Of a DNA stretch of 64,000 bases, positions 11,603 through 23,542 are shown one piece after another. The stretch is from positions 62,001 to 126,000 of the forward strand of contig LLEY01000166.1 of NCBI GenBank assembly GCA_001414485.1. Reading direction: 5' to 3'. The number at the start of each line of letters is the position of its first letter. Positions within the stretch are counted from its first letter, which is position 1. The notes below the pieces were generated by a model. It was given only the letters and a program-made list of their open reading frames with translations, searched no databases and was not told where the DNA came from. The translations under genes and the position numbers were made by a program. This stretch comes from Calycina herbarum (Eukaryota; Ascomycota; Leotiomycetes; Helotiales; Pezizellaceae).

Positions 11603-13462
11603 CGCAAGGGAAGGGAATGTTAGGAGTTGGTAGACGCGTGTTTTGGGATTCGGATAATTCTTCCATCCCATCTTTTGAGCAGGAAGTTGGTCTTGACCAT
11701 CTTCTTAGAAGTGGGATAACCCATTCGGAGAAAAGAGAAAGAGCAAAGGGGGTAGGTAGAGCTGGAAAGAGTGAGTCACATGCGAAGAATTTTCGTGTAT
11801 GCAACTCCTTTTCTCTCTCCTGCGGCTGTCGGGCTTACGACGGTCTAAAGAGCGCTTCAATGGCTATTCGAGGGAATCTTTACGCTCCCTACGCTCGCTT
11901 GCCTGCGTCAATTTTGCTTCCTTCCTTCGGGAAGACTCGTAAAGGGTATACCACAGGTCAGAAGAGAGGTCGTGATCATCAGCCTCACCACATGCATTGG
12001 GTCACGCCTGCATGAGAAGACGGTCATAGAACCCGTCTCGTGACGGCCCTTCCGTGGGACCTTCCTTTTCTTGCAGCAAGTCCAATGATTCCGGGTTCCC
12101 TTTGGAAAATCGATCAAGTGATCTTTGGATGAAGCTGCAATGTACGGAAAATGGTCATTGTGAGTTGTTCCCGGCATTCTTCTTAACAACATACACGTGC
12201 GTGTCAAAGTGGGAAGTGGGCCGAGAGTCGAGGCGGTCCAGATCTGCGCGGGAGCGTCATTGGGAGATCTCTCGGCATGGTTTGCCTCTTTTTCAGAATA
12301 TTAGAGTTGTAGAGTTGCCTGATACGATTAGTTGTCACTGTATAAGTCGAATCTAGTCAGGATATGCTGGCATTCTTTATACGCTCAGACCGCGCTTGAA
12401 GGCGCTTCCATCTGCGCTTGTTTTTGTGAGTGGTTGTGAGTGTGGTTCGGATGAGCACGGAGCTCCCGAAAACACCCAAAATAGATGATATTTTTCTTGC
12501 GGATCGCAGAGTTGAAGACAGTTCACGATGACTAATGCCTGCCTCGGCTCTTGGACTTTCGACGGCCTCAGTGCGCGCCGACCTCAGGGTCTGCCAGGGT
12601 CTGCCCCGCCTTGGGAGCTACGTCGCTTTGCCACTGCCACACTCACTGCGCATCGCCCGCCACACCAGGTGCATATCATGGAAAATCGATGCGAGGAGCA
12701 ATCGCCGCCATGGTGCGCTGGTCTTTCTTTTGTGCTTTGTGGAAGTCACGTATTCGTTTCCTCGGCCCTCGGAACAGGTGGAATGGTCAAATCTGCAATG
12801 CACCCTTTTGGGACACTCGTCCATTCCCACTTTCAGAGGGAAGGTTGACTTCCGATGTCAAAAGGGAAGACGTTGGTGCTTCGACGCTAGTGCGTCTGGC
12901 TTGACCGTTCAACGGCCAATGAGCGTGCGGAAGCGGCGCGTCTTGGCATCCTCGTGCTCGTCAAAATCAACGTCCAACGAATGAGCATGCCAAACGGCCC
13001 TTTCACCTCCCCTGACAAGGAGGGAGAGACCGTCAACCAGGATGAGTCCATTCCCACCAGCCATCTACAGGTCACCAGCGCTCCTCAGCTCGAACATCGC
13101 TCTTTACACCTGCCCAGGGCCAGCCCGGAAATGCCTGGATATTCGTGGGAAATGGCGGGACTCAGGAACCAGAAGGCTCCAAAAGGAGGCCGGCCTTTCA
13201 AGTCTGAGAAGGAGATTGAGGGCGACAGCGCGTCGCGGTTGGTCTCACGCAACCTGTACCCCAGATAGAGCCGAAGCTATTCATGCAGGAGAAGCCTCTT
13301 CTGGTCAGGAAGGTTCAATAGACGGCCTCAATCCAGCCAGTCCAAGGCCATGCGCGACTCGACATCGACGGGACTGCTACACTTGAACGACCCAAAGCCA
13401 TGCAGTGGCAGCTGGCCCTGGCAAGAGGTTCACCACCGACGACGAGATCAACCGACGAGCAG

Positions 13463-13498
13463 CAGAAACTGCAGAAGCTGCAGAAGCTGCAGAAACTG
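13463..13498. repeat. 9-bp tandem repeat CAGAARCTG x4
   Basis: Four successive 9-mers alternate CAGAAACTG and CAGAAGCTG, embedded in a CAG/CTG-rich stretch. This makes several reading frames look open and low-complexity (Glu-Thr-Ala or Cys-Arg). Confidence 0.85.
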
Positions 13499-14180
13499 CC
13501 GCAGATGCATCAGATGGAAAGTGTTTCACACATCAACGACATGGCATGTGCCATTGCGTTGCCCGCACTGCGCTGCAGGTCATCGACGTTCGCTTCCAGG
13601 AATACTCGAGAAGCCAGGCCACCCCGCGGTTGCAGACGGAGCAAAGGATGGGAAGGTTACCTTACTCTCCTCTTCTTTAGAGTTCTTGTACTCGTCTGCT
13701 CAAGCAAGCCATGCGAAGCCGTCGCTCCAGGGTGGTCGAGGAAGGTTGGTTGAAAAGGTTACCGGGAATCCTATCAACAGCTTCAAGAAGAGATGACCAG
13801 GCCATTACCGTCACACAGGCCTCGCGAGATTGAATCGCAGCCCTCGCCACGCTCATGCTGGTCTGGTCTCCGAGAAGACGTCCAGAAGGAAACTTTATAT
13901 TGTCCCAAAGCGGAAGTCGATGTATGGCTGCAATTTGCCAGACGCAGCCGTTACAGGCGGATGGCGTCAAATAATTTCCTGGCCACGCGAATGATGTCTC
14001 TACAAAGCTACGGCGATTATTGACATAATCAATGGCCCTGCGCTCACGGCAGCTCCAACGACGCTCGACCATGGCAGCCGGTATAAGTGGACCCAGGTGG
14101 CAGCAGAGCGATCGACCCATTGATGGGGTTTTGGCGTGGTGTAATTGTCTTTCCCGCGAGCAAGCAAGTGCCAGCCGTGG

Positions 14181-14217
14181 CCATGGACCATGGACCATAC
14201 ACCATACACCATACACC
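14181..14217. repeat. 7-bp tandem repeat CCATRSA x5
   Basis: Two CCATGGA units are followed by three CCATACA units and CC. Confidence 0.85.
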
Positions 14218-14280
14218 TTGGTGTCCAGCAGTATGCTTTCTTCTTCCGGACCGCTTGTGCCACTTTGCCATGTTTTGTGC

Positions 14281-14305
14281 CATGTCATGCCATGCCATGC
14301 CATGT
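14281..14305. repeat. 5-bp tandem repeat CATGY x5
   Basis: CATGT, CATGC, CATGC, CATGC, CATGT in a row, in the same low-complexity neighbourhood as the 7-bp repeat 65 bp upstream. Confidence 0.8.
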
Positions 14306-15272
14306 TGACGGAGTACAGCTCTGACGATGTTGACTGGTTCTGTCGGACACGATGAAATGACATGCGCATGAATATTGGGATGAAAAGGGCTACCCAGCTG
14401 TTAGTGGGCGTCGAGTTGAACAGCAGCAGCGCAGCAGCAGCAGCAAGCAAGAGGCAAGATTCTGCCTTTGCCTCTGCAAGATGGATGCAGCTCTCAGCTT
14501 CGTCGGTCCCGGAACATGGATTGTGGGCAGTGTTTGCCCCATTGTATAGAGTACGGGGCCTCTCTGATTTCTTTTGTGTTAGCTACTCTTCGCTTCTCAC
14601 TCTCCTTGCGCTCTCTGCGGCGGCTGCTCCTTTTTCGGTGGGCTCTTGGGCTGCAAGTGCAAGCAAGTCGCAAGCAAGCGTAGAGGGCTTTTCCTCTTCC
14701 GCTTAGGTTGTTTAGCAGATATGCACCTTGTTGCACCGCCTCGTCCGTCTCCCGCCAGTCCGACATCCTCGCTGTTTTTTCGACAGGGGTCACTCTTAGT
14801 CTCCTCCGCTGCCGGCTCCACCCACCGAAAAGCGAAAAACATGGGTGGGACCCACTATTACCCACCTGCGCCAGCCAAGATCGTCCCCCCTGTCATTCTT
14901 GCGTCTGCTTGTCTTCTCCTTGCCATCCCCCCCCAGCGAACATCAGCTGCCTGCTATATCTCCCCCGCCATCGCCCGCTCAGCCCTTCCCTCTTGCCTTT
15001 TCTTCCTCACGATCGTTGATCGGCATAGAAATAATTCCCTGCTCGTTGGGACCCTTATCCCTACTTATTACTTCTTTTGTTTATCTTCCATTTGTGTTCT
15101 CGAAATTGTCAATCGTCCCCCTCAATCGCACCATTACTACCCATCACCCCACCGTACCCGCTCCATATCTCACTCTGGAAATCCAACGTCAGCCGCGATA
15201 CATCTCGTCGCATATACTTGAATCGCTTCGCCCTGCCCGCTTGGTTATCTCCATCCCACTCACACATACACA

Positions 15273-16304
15273 ATGCCTCCTCAGTTACTACCCGCTTCCG
15301 CGGCAGCTTTCGCACCAAGAGCCAGTTCAGTCAATGTAGTTTTAAGTTCAAAAGTGGAACCATGGTTAACCCAAACCCTCAAGCGCATCAATCGAGTCAA
15401 GAGGCCTCTCAACAGTGTACCGCAGCATCAAAGATGTTTAACTGAAACGTTATCAAACGTCAATGCTATCTGGACTCTCACCTCGATTATGTTGCAAAAA
15501 GCACCCGAAGCCGATTTGCGCAAGGATGATAACCCTCTGGTGGAAGCACTCTTCAACTACCAACTGGTTCATGTCGAAGCTTATATTGTGCACGTGGATA
15601 TGGTTTTAAGAAACGAGGTCGCATTCAAACTCACCCCTGACTCCATCGAATCATTAATCGAGTACCACAAGGAGGTCCATTGCGTGGATATCTCGGCCAA
15701 TACGTATAGCTGGTCGGAAAAGGAGCTTCAAGTCAAGAAGATACATGAGGAGTTCATTCAAGCCATCAACAAGTTTGTCTACCGAACGCACGTGTCTGCC
15801 CTGGAAGGATTAGAAGAAGATGGACAGGGAGAGCTATTATGCGGAAAGAGCGAAGAGGTCAAGAGCAACATCATGAACCTCTTCCTCCCATTACTACCTC
15901 CTCCACCACGCATTGTTGATGTTGTCCGTCCGCCAACTCTGTTGCCAAGCTCTCCTGCAGGCGCACAATGGTGGTCGCAACCCAGTATTTCAACATCAGT
16001 TCCAGCACCAGTGGACTCATGGAGAGTACTTCCGTCAAGCCCAAGCACCACTTCTTCCTCAGATACCAACACGATGTGGGCCAACATGGCGATGCATGAG
16101 ATACCTCAACTACCATCTCCAACGCCATCGTTTAGTCAACCATACTCGACTGCCGGGCTCTACTACAGCTCACCACAAGTTAGCGCACCTATACCGTGTC
16201 TTCCATTACCTAGTATGCTAGCGCAACAACCATGTGGCATTAGTATCGGGTATGGAGGATTTGGATGGGATAGTCGGTTCCAAGACTATGCGACTACCAT
16301 GTGA
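15273..16304 (+). CDS. Hypothetical protein, 343 aa (orphan)
   Basis: A single uninterrupted frame from an ATG in good fungal context (ACACAATGCC) after a C/T-rich leader. I recognise no family. Residues about 30-190 read as an alpha-helical globular part (TLSNVNAIWTLTSIMLQ, NYQLVHVEAYIVHVDMVL, KKIHEEFIQAINKFVY). The remainder is Pro/Ser/Thr-rich and low-complexity and ends in a Gly-rich tail (GYGGFGWDSRF). There is no signal peptide or membrane segment. The gene stands alone between spacers of 7.45 and 4.7 kb. An overlapping short frame begins at ATG 15362 and reads Gln/Ser-rich to a stop at 15445, so an alternative start or undetected splicing cannot be excluded. Confidence 0.6.
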   Translation: MPPQLLPASAAAFAPRASSVNVVLSSKVEPWLTQTLKRINRVKRPLNSVPQHQRCLTETLSNVNAIWTLTSIMLQKAPEADLRKDDNPLVEALFNYQLVHVEAYIVHVDMVLRNEVAFKLTPDSIESLIEYHKEVHCVDISANTYSWSEKELQVKKIHEEFIQAINKFVYRTHVSALEGLEEDGQGELLCGKSEEVKSNIMNLFLPLLPPPPRIVDVVRPPTLLPSSPAGAQWWSQPSISTSVPAPVDSWRVLPSSPSTTSSSDTNTMWANMAMHEIPQLPSPTPSFSQPYSTAGLYYSSPQVSAPIPCLPLPSMLAQQPCGISIGYGGFGWDSRFQDYATTM

Positions 16305-18902
16305 CAACCAAGGCCCAGTACTTTCACCAACTACTCTACTACCCAGTATACTGGGTACTAGCCAGGGCAACAAATGAGCATCACGGTTTCCATGAGATCC
16401 GAGTCACCACATCACAAAAACGGGCGGACAGCTTCAACAAACTTTAGCGGCATTTTGATACCAGTTATTCATTCCACCGCGGGGCATATGGTACGGCGTT
16501 CAGCATCATCAGCGATTGAGCGACATTTTTCGGGACACGAACAGGACCGACACATCATTTCTTCTCCCCTCTCAGTACATAATTGGATACGGTTTTTTAT
16601 TTCCTTTGTCAAGTCTATACTCTTTTTTAGCGTAGCGGGTTTTTTGCTTTTTGGGATACCGGATTTTCTTTTACATTTTACATATGATCTACGACAGCCG
16701 CTAGCTCGGTGTATTTCCTTTCCTCTTGAGCATATGGCAGGATCCGGGCGGGGTATTTTGTGAGCATTTTCAAAACACGGGATCTCTACAAATCTTTTCT
16801 TTTTAACATGGTCATCAAGAAAGTACCTAAGAAAGGGGAACACGCAGCAATGCAGGATCTATCGGCGCGCGCGGGATATATTTGATTTTTTTGCTGCTCT
16901 TTTATATATATTTGTCCACGGCACAGATATTGTTATTTTCGATTTTTTGTCGTCTGCGATTATTATACCCCAACAGCAACAACCACCATCACTACGATAT
17001 TTCATTTTTCGTCATGAACATACGACCTCGATTCGAAAACGACCTCCTTTTTTTCTTCTTCGACCATAACACGACGATGATCTCTTCTTTGTTCTTCCTC
17101 CGAAGCATTACACCTATACCTTGGATGGCTTGATGTCTCTTTCGTTTTGGGGACTTGCATTATTTGGGGAATACATATTTGGGAGGTAATAGCGGGTTCA
17201 TGGATTTGGGAAACAAAGGGATCATTTTTGGGAATACGATACATGATGGGAAATATGAAAATGGGATGGGAATGGGACTTGGGATATGATAATTGGGCTG
17301 GGATCTTTTGGGCTTACATTGACTGTAACCTTTGGGATTTCTGGTAGGACATGCTTGCATGTCGACGACATGGGATGGGAGATTTGGGAGCTTCTCTTTC
17401 AGCAACTACCGGGCTTCTCGCTGTGCGGGTCATACCGTTTTTGTTGGATGGAAACTCTGGCTTGTCTTTTTTTGAGATCTGGATGAGGGACTACTCGAGA
17501 TGGGCAACTCAATGCACCTTAATTACTCACTCGACGAACGCTGGGGATTTCGAAATGGATTTCAGTTCTGCTAGTCAGGCTTGAACTTCCACGAATATGT
17601 ACCGCCTCGTTCTTTGAGGATTTCGGATTCTGGGTCTCTTCACTCGATATCAGTTCTCTCATTCAGTATTGAGGGAAAGGCGGGGATATAGTCTTCTTCA
17701 TCTCTGGACTATATCTTCTTTCAAAAACACTTTCCTCAACCTGAAATCGGTTATGGGATGGTGGTTTTTGGAGGGACGAAAATCTTTCATGGGTTTTTTT
17801 CTCTTCTCTTGCTGTGCAAGGGGGATGGGGGTACATATGAGATGCTGGAATAGTGGTGTGGGGAGGAAGACTCAACGGGATTGAGGGACTGAGGGACTGG
17901 GTCCTGGTCTGTGACTTTTTGTGGTTTTAATAACTTAAGTAATTTCGAGTGGATTCGATACCAAAAATAAAAATACTTATCCTTTTATCATCTTCTTTGA
18001 GAGTCTAATTGTGACAATGGGGTTTTGAATAGTGAGCGCATGGTAAGGTGTGAAATGAGATGTGATGATGTGATGAGTGATAGGTGGTGTGTGGGTGAGA
18101 ATAGGAGGAGATGGAGTGATAGAAGGGGTTGGAAGTGAGGAAGAAAATGGTGAGAATGGTAGGAACTGAGGATAGCATGGAGTAAGTTGGAAGTAGTAAA
18201 GGGACAGTGAGAGTGGTGACTGTCGAGAATCTAGTGAGGAAGGGTTGAGTTGAAGACAGTCGATATTTCAGCAACTTCACTTCGGATGAAAAACACCATG
18301 TCGAGGTAAGTTAAGTAACTTTCAGGGTCTGTTACCGTCTGTAAACCCCAAACCTAAACACTATGTTGTTTAAACGGCCAAGCACTTTCTTCCACTTCCT
18401 CTTATCGAGTATACAAATAATCTGAAAATCAGGACGGTTTAAAAACTCGAATTTTGTTTTCCAAGCCACTACTTGATAAGATACACTGTGTGTGTATACA
18501 GAGTAACAACCTACCACTCTGATCTCAAGCCACATTCCTTCCTTCCCCCCCCCCCCCAAAAAGCCCCATCCCTCGCTTGGAAAGTGCCGAGGACGCGAGT
18601 GATTCCTTTTTCACGAACGGTACCGTCTCCCCTTCGCTAACCAGACGCGAAACCTGAAACATGAAATCTGAGACATTGGAGGGAAAAGGGGGGTGTGGGG
18701 TGATGGGATGGGATGGGATGGTGGGATATGGATGGTTATGCGATAGCGGCGGGCGGGCGCGTAACGTTGACTCGTTTGTCGCTCTCCCCGTTCTTTTTTC
18801 TTCTAGAAACATGCCTCTTGGGGTGCGTGTGGTTGGTGTTGGTGTTGGTTGGGTTTGAAGGCAAAGGCAAGGAATGGTGAGGAGGGGCTGGACCTACTTG
18901 GT

Positions 18903-18997
18903 ACTATCCCCCCTTTAACTGTCTGTCATGTGCAAGGGTAGTTTGGCTGTGAAAATGTCTGTGCGTCTACAGACAGTTAAAGGGGGCGGGGGATAGT
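18903..18997. repeat. 24-bp inverted repeat flanking a 42-bp spacer
   Basis: The left arm at 18903-18926 runs ACTATCCCCCC then TTTAACTGTCTGT. The right arm at 18969-18997 is its reverse complement except for about 5 extra bases in the G-rich part. Both arms are otherwise perfect. Confidence 0.85.
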
Positions 18998-20640
18998 AAT
19001 TACTGGGATGCATGTGGTGTATCGGTATATAGGCTGTATTGAGGCTGGACTGAACTTGGCTAGGCTAGGCTTTGCGTTGAAGTGAGGCATATGTAAAAGC
19101 AGCAGCCTACCTTCGAGTCCTCGTACTGACTGACGTATGTCAGTATGCAGCCTCGCGCGCAGCTTGGTTTCTCTGCATCTACAGCTTACCTCCATATTAC
19201 CTACATACAGTTCTGCATACTTTGAAACTGTCAGAATCCGATCAGGTTAAACCAACTTTAGATCAGATCAGATCAGGTTTCCTTCCCTGACAGATTTTTA
19301 AAAAAAAGTCCCGAATCGGTAATCTATGCATGCAGTGTGACCATACCTCTGGAAAACGGTATTCGGTCCTTTTGGGGGCTTTTTCGTTTCTGGGATGGTG
19401 GGTTACGTGGTGTTTAGGTAGGGATGTTGGTTGGGTGAGGAATGAGGTGGTGGTTGGAGGAGGGGGGAAGGAGGAGGGGTATTTAACCAAGCGAATGGGA
19501 TGGGGTGATACGTTATATTTGGTTTTTTGGGAGAGGGTAGGTACGGATTGGGATACCGGTACTTTGTTTGAGGCTATCGGGTCCCTCCCTGTGTCTTTCG
19601 AAGGGGAAGGAGGGATTGAGAGATATTTGAAAACCTGCTTGAGATGAAATGAATGAGTAAGTAGAATAATACTGTACGTCCTTTGCGGGTTTCGTGTAAC
19701 AACTCGTGCTACTTGGAATAAATTGAGACGTGGGAGTCGGGAATACGATAGAAACCGGATGATCAACATCTAGAGTTTGACATGCTTCTAGAGTCTTCTT
19801 CTAGTGTTCTTTTTCGATCCTTCGAGAACTCTTCTAGAAGAAAATCAGTTCACCAAGAAACTCGTAACGAGCCAACAGTGAAAAAATACCTCCACTTTGC
19901 CCCTAGTCGTCTGAGCAAGCCTGGAAAACCAGAATAGTTAAGTTTGGAAGAGCTTATTATTCTAGGTGCCTTAGCACAATAATAGAAGACAGAACACTCA
20001 AGACTACATTCACGAAATCCTACACCCCCTTGTGGTTGATTAGTTCCGTGAACTCTTATTGCCCAAGACTTGGCGATCACTTGACGTGATATTCATTAGA
20101 GTGCTTAGGAAGTCAATTCCCCGAGGTTCTGTCTAAGAGTGGATGGAGATTGAGATCTGAGGATGAGGATGAGTATGAACTCTAAATTTTAGGTGATGCG
20201 GAGAGCTATGGTGTGGAGTTGGGGTCGAGAGAAGTACGTCGAAGGATCGTGGAGAAAGAAGGGGATAAGTGGAATATTCAGAGGCAAACACGAAGTGAAT
20301 TCGAAACAATTTCAAGTTCGATAGCCAGTAAGAACTTGAGCTCGAGAATGTAGAGATGATGGAGAGCGAATGGACAAGTGAAAGTAGAAAGCAATTCGTG
20401 CTCCATCGCTCGACGAGGGACGAGGGGGGGGGGATATAATAAAGATATCATGCTACAAGATCTCAAAGAATCGCCAATTCTCGTAACCTCACTTGCACAA
20501 TATCAACTAATTGTGCGAGTTGGTTTCGAGGAATCAGGACTTGAACTTTGCTACTTTTCGAAAGAGTTCGCACAACCAAGAATAAAAACATAACCGCCAC
20601 GTCCACCTTGACCCCGTGTGAAGCTTTCCAGTCAGGAAGG

Positions 20641-20862
20641 CTCTACGTGTACAGCTCGATCGTTGGATTTTCACTACAACATAACTTCTTAAGCCCTAAA
20701 GAAAATCATAAAATAAAAATAAAAATATTTGAAGGTTGAGCAGTTACTCATTTGTCTCTGTTTCGAAGCTTGCAATTTTTCAAGTTGTGGCTGTGATCTT
20801 ATTACAGATTTGCGACAGTATCTCATGTACTAAAATCCGACGATCGAGCCGAACACGTAGAG
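20641..20862. mobile_element. MITE-like element with 31-bp terminal inverted repeats
   Basis: The left terminus (20641-20671, starting CTCTACGTGTACAGCTCGAT) and right terminus (20832-20862, ending GAACACGTAGAG) are reverse complements with 3 mismatches over 31 bp. The 160-bp interior is AT-rich, non-coding and contains no transposase. A possible 4-bp target duplication AAGG abuts the left end (20637-20640) and lies one base beyond the right end (20864-20867). Size and structure fit a non-autonomous DNA transposon, but no second copy is visible here, so the call is tentative. Confidence 0.6.
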
Positions 20863-21004
20863 AAAGGTAAGTGCTATGCTCAACGAAAAAAGAGACAAAT
20901 GCGATTCGGGTGTATCTTGTATTTATGTGCAAAGGCTGGTATAAACTGTGAATTTAAGCATGTAAAAAAAATAAACAGATGTATGTACGTCGTTTACCGC
21001 CCTC

Positions 21005-21924
21005 TTACTCGGACTTTACGAGAGATGTATTGTCAGATGAAGAACCAGCTCCACCTGCGGCTATGGTGAGCCCTTCCATGATTTCACTGCCCATTATGTA
21101 GGCCATGTATGCTGAGAGAGCAATCCATGCGCCACTATCAAGAATTAGACATAGTTCCTAGAGGAAGGAGAGATGACTTACTTGGGGATGATCCAGAGGA
21201 AGAGCAAATCGATGAAAGAGTTATGACCAATATTGTCAAACGCAGAAAAGTACTCGTTCATCCAGTACAACAACTATTCGCAGTTAGTAAAAACTCTCCA
21301 GTCGCAAACAGAGGTACAACTTACAGTTTTACTCAAAGTCATAACCGCAGCACTGAATCCAACAATAACAGCAATAGCTCCTTCACGTCCATCTACTTTC
21401 CTCTCCCCAATATATACACTCCCAATGGCCCTCTTCTTTCCCCCCAAAACCTTCATTATTTTCCCATGCGTATATACCACATACAAGTAGTACAAATACA
21501 TGACCGTCTCCACGATGTTCAAAAATCCTTGCGCAGAAGTAAATCCATTCCCATCGTTAAATGCTTTCCACCCGTATATATAATCCACCTTCCCATATAA
21601 TTCATAAGGGCTCCAAATCGGCCAGTGCAAAGAACCGCCTGGCATGGTGTGTGGGCGCATGAGAACATAGCCGGTATCCCAGGTTACGAGGGGGAGAGAT
21701 ACGAATAGCCAGAGGAGAGTTATGGGCGTGGGAGTGTGTGCCCATTGTGAATTGGAAGGTGTTACTTTTGTCTCTCGAGTTGCGACTGTTCGCGATGGAG
21801 TGGATGGGCTTGGTGATGTTGCTTTTCGTGTTGCGCCTGATTGCGATGGAGAGGTTGGACTCGACTTGGTAGGTGTGGGGGATTGTTCGGGGAATTCCTG
21901 AGGGTGACGGCGAGTGGAAACCAT
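21005..21924 (-). CDS. EXPERA/EBP-like integral membrane protein
   Basis: A predicted 273-aa protein from exons 21924-21325, 21273-21182 and 21134-21005. Introns of 51 and 47 nt both have GTAAGT donors. The Ser/Pro/Thr-rich N-terminus (about 60 aa) is followed by four hydrophobic spans: TLLWLFVSLPLVTWDTGYVL, the segment around NIVETVMYLYYLYVVY, GAIAVIVGFSAAVMTL, and SFIDLLFLWIIPN-GAWIALSAYMAYIMG. The pattern WDTGY, a PYELYGKVDYIYGWKAF loop, Glu in TM2 and a terminal FLWIIPNGAW fits fungal EXPERA-fold proteins, the fold of emopamil-binding sterol isomerase and TMEM97. Some fungal relatives carry a C6-transcription-factor label; no zinc cluster is present here. It is likely an ER sterol/lipid-related protein, but its substrate is unknown. 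It is divergent from the Scs3/FIT gene. Confidence 0.75.
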
Positions 21925-22458
21925 TTTGATAGTTGGATGAAGATAGGGTTAGGTTGGGTAGGAGGGAGGGGATGGGCTTTTATTTGGGAGTTGAGTCTGA
22001 CCAGCAGTTATGTAGCATGCTGAATTGAGGAGGTGTTGCTATTCCTTCAATAGGCAGAACTTGCGGGGAAGGCTTGCGCTGGGCATAACGAGGCTCCAGG
22101 TGTGTCTTTAGAACCACGGCCAAATATCATATCATGTCACTGTACACTCAAATTGATATTCATACCCCATTGACTATTAGAACTCAGGTTCGTCCCAAGT
22201 AGCTTCGGCCCGTCTTGCTTCCGGTCCGAAATAGGTGCGACCTGTCCTCGGCGCTCTAGCCACAACTGAACGCCACATCTAAATCCGAAAACGTCATAGG
22301 AAGGTTCCAGTCGCTTTTCATTGCCTTGTACTTACAACGACGACGATAATCTCTCTGTCTACAACATCACCCTCGTTGCCTACAGTTGCCACAGGAGTCA
22401 TTGCCTAATACTCTGCGCCAGATAATCTCGCTCTACTCAATGTTATAGCCCTCAAAGA
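21925..22458. promoter_or_regulatory. Divergent promoter, EXPERA-like / SCS3-FIT
   Basis: 534 bp separate the start codons of two ER-type membrane-protein genes, so co-regulation is possible. No specific motif was assigned. Confidence 0.5.
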
Positions 22459-23542
22459 ATGGACTCTCCGGCCTTGACACCTCGACGCTCACAGCGCAAC
22501 AAAAAGTCCCCATCACAAGCTTCACCGACATCCTCAACCGCCTCTAGCAGTATGCCAACACCAAAAACTATGTCTACACATACCGCGCGAAGATCGCCAC
22601 TTCTTCCTACTACTCTCGAGACCCTCCTTCTCTCGATATACCCAACAATCCTCGTCCTCGGCTCAATCTTTGCCATTCTCGACCCCTCCGCCAGAAACGC
22701 CCCTTACAACCAAAATACCCAATCGCACCATGCCGCAACGGCGCCCTCATACTTTGCAAAGAAAAGCAACATCTTCAACCAGTTCTTTGTAAAAAAAGGT
22801 TGGGCCTGGATAACTCTCAGTTATTTCCTCTTCCTCTTTACGCACCCCTCCACTGGGCCTCCTTTATCGGCTACGCTCACACCCAAACGAATCCGGGGAA
22901 CTTTGCGCTATGGGATTGTAACTTTATGGTGGATATTCGTTACACAATGGTTTTTCGGACCCGCGATTATCGATCGTGGGTTTGTGGCTACGGGGGGACA
23001 GTGTGAGTTGGTGCAGGAGGGGGCGGAGATGGATGAGGTGAGGAGGTTTGTTACGGGGGTGGCTTGTAAATCTGTTGGAGGGAGTTGGAAGGGGGGACAT
23101 GATATTTCGGGACATGTGTTCTTGTTGGTTCTGGGGAGCATGTTCTTGTTTGAGGAGGTGCTGCATGTGGTTTTGAAACCGCAGATTACGAAGGAAGAAC
23201 GAACGGTTTCTATGGCTGATGGTGCTGTGAAGAGCGCAGAGGTTGAGGCTACATTGGGGGGATATGATAATACGGTTGAGAGACCTGGGCAATGGACTGT
23301 GGGAGCGAGGGTTGGATTGGGGGTTGGGGTGTTGAGTGTGTATATGTTGTTGATGACGGCGGCTTATTTCCATACTTGGTTTGAGAAGGTACGTCAAACT
23401 CTCTTTACAGTACTTGGAACTTTACTAACACTTGACACAGCTTACTGGGCTTTTCGTCGCACTCTCTGGAATATTTGTGGTGTATTTCCTTCCAAGAGCG
23501 GTACCGGCACTGAGAGGTGTCGTTGGGATGCCAGGGGTTTAG
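22459..23542 (+). CDS. SCS3: Scs3/FIT2-family lipid-droplet and ER membrane protein
   Basis: FIT proteins are ER membrane acyl-CoA diphosphatases needed for lipid-droplet formation; the yeast homologue Scs3 was first linked to inositol/phospholipid metabolism. Exons 22459-23388 and 23441-23542 are joined in phase 0 across a 52-nt intron, giving 343 aa. If the intron is ignored, the frame runs on into an unrelated tail. The protein has a basic Ser/Pro-rich cytosolic N-terminus, then about six hydrophobic spans. The family motif HDISGHVFLL carries H214 and H219, and a second histidine near residue 306 (YFHTWFEK) precedes the splice junction into LTGLFVALSGIFVVYFLPR. These histidines match the catalytic pair known in FIT2. 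Confidence 0.88.

Larger units (their letters stand above)
7822..15272. other. Long intergenic region without a supportable gene
   Basis: About 7.45 kb. From 7822 to roughly 10500 it is AT-rich with many stops in all frames, and it carries a hairpin (8307-8338) and an imperfect direct repeat (8586-8712). From about 11300 to 15000 it is less AT-rich and contains several mid-length ORFs on both strands (for example 12535-12984 and 13677-14450). These lack recognisable domains and overlap one another in several frames, so I do not call them genes. Short tandem repeats lie at 11557-11602, 13463-13498, 14181-14217 and 14281-14305. From 14880 to 15272 it becomes C/T-rich, as expected of a leader/promoter for the gene at 15273. 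Confidence 0.6.
16305..21004. other. Long intergenic region without a supportable gene
   Basis: About 4.7 kb. T-rich to about 17100, then a GGGATGGGA/TTGGGA-rich low-complexity stretch at roughly 17150-17350 that gives a Trp-rich artefactual frame. It holds a C13 run (18545-18557), an inverted repeat (18903-18997), a GATCA microsatellite near 19261, a G10 run (20424-20433) and a MITE-like element (20641-20862). No ORF carries a recognisable domain. Confidence 0.6.

Noticed and set aside
12535..12984. 149-aa ORF (+) and overlapping frames
   Set aside because: Several frames are open at once because of GC-rich composition. No domain, weak start context, and composition like untranslated DNA.
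13677..14450. 257-aa ORF (-)
   Set aside because: It runs through CATGC/CCATACA tandem repeats and CAG-rich DNA that open frames artificially, and there is no recognisable domain.
14646..15221. 191-aa ORF (+) ahead of the 343-aa gene
   Set aside because: It lies in a C/T-rich leader-type region with overlapping open frames and is better explained as promoter or 5' UTR.
17147..17486. Trp/Gly-rich ORFs (+)
   Set aside because: They derive from GGGATGGGA-type low-complexity DNA; no plausible protein.
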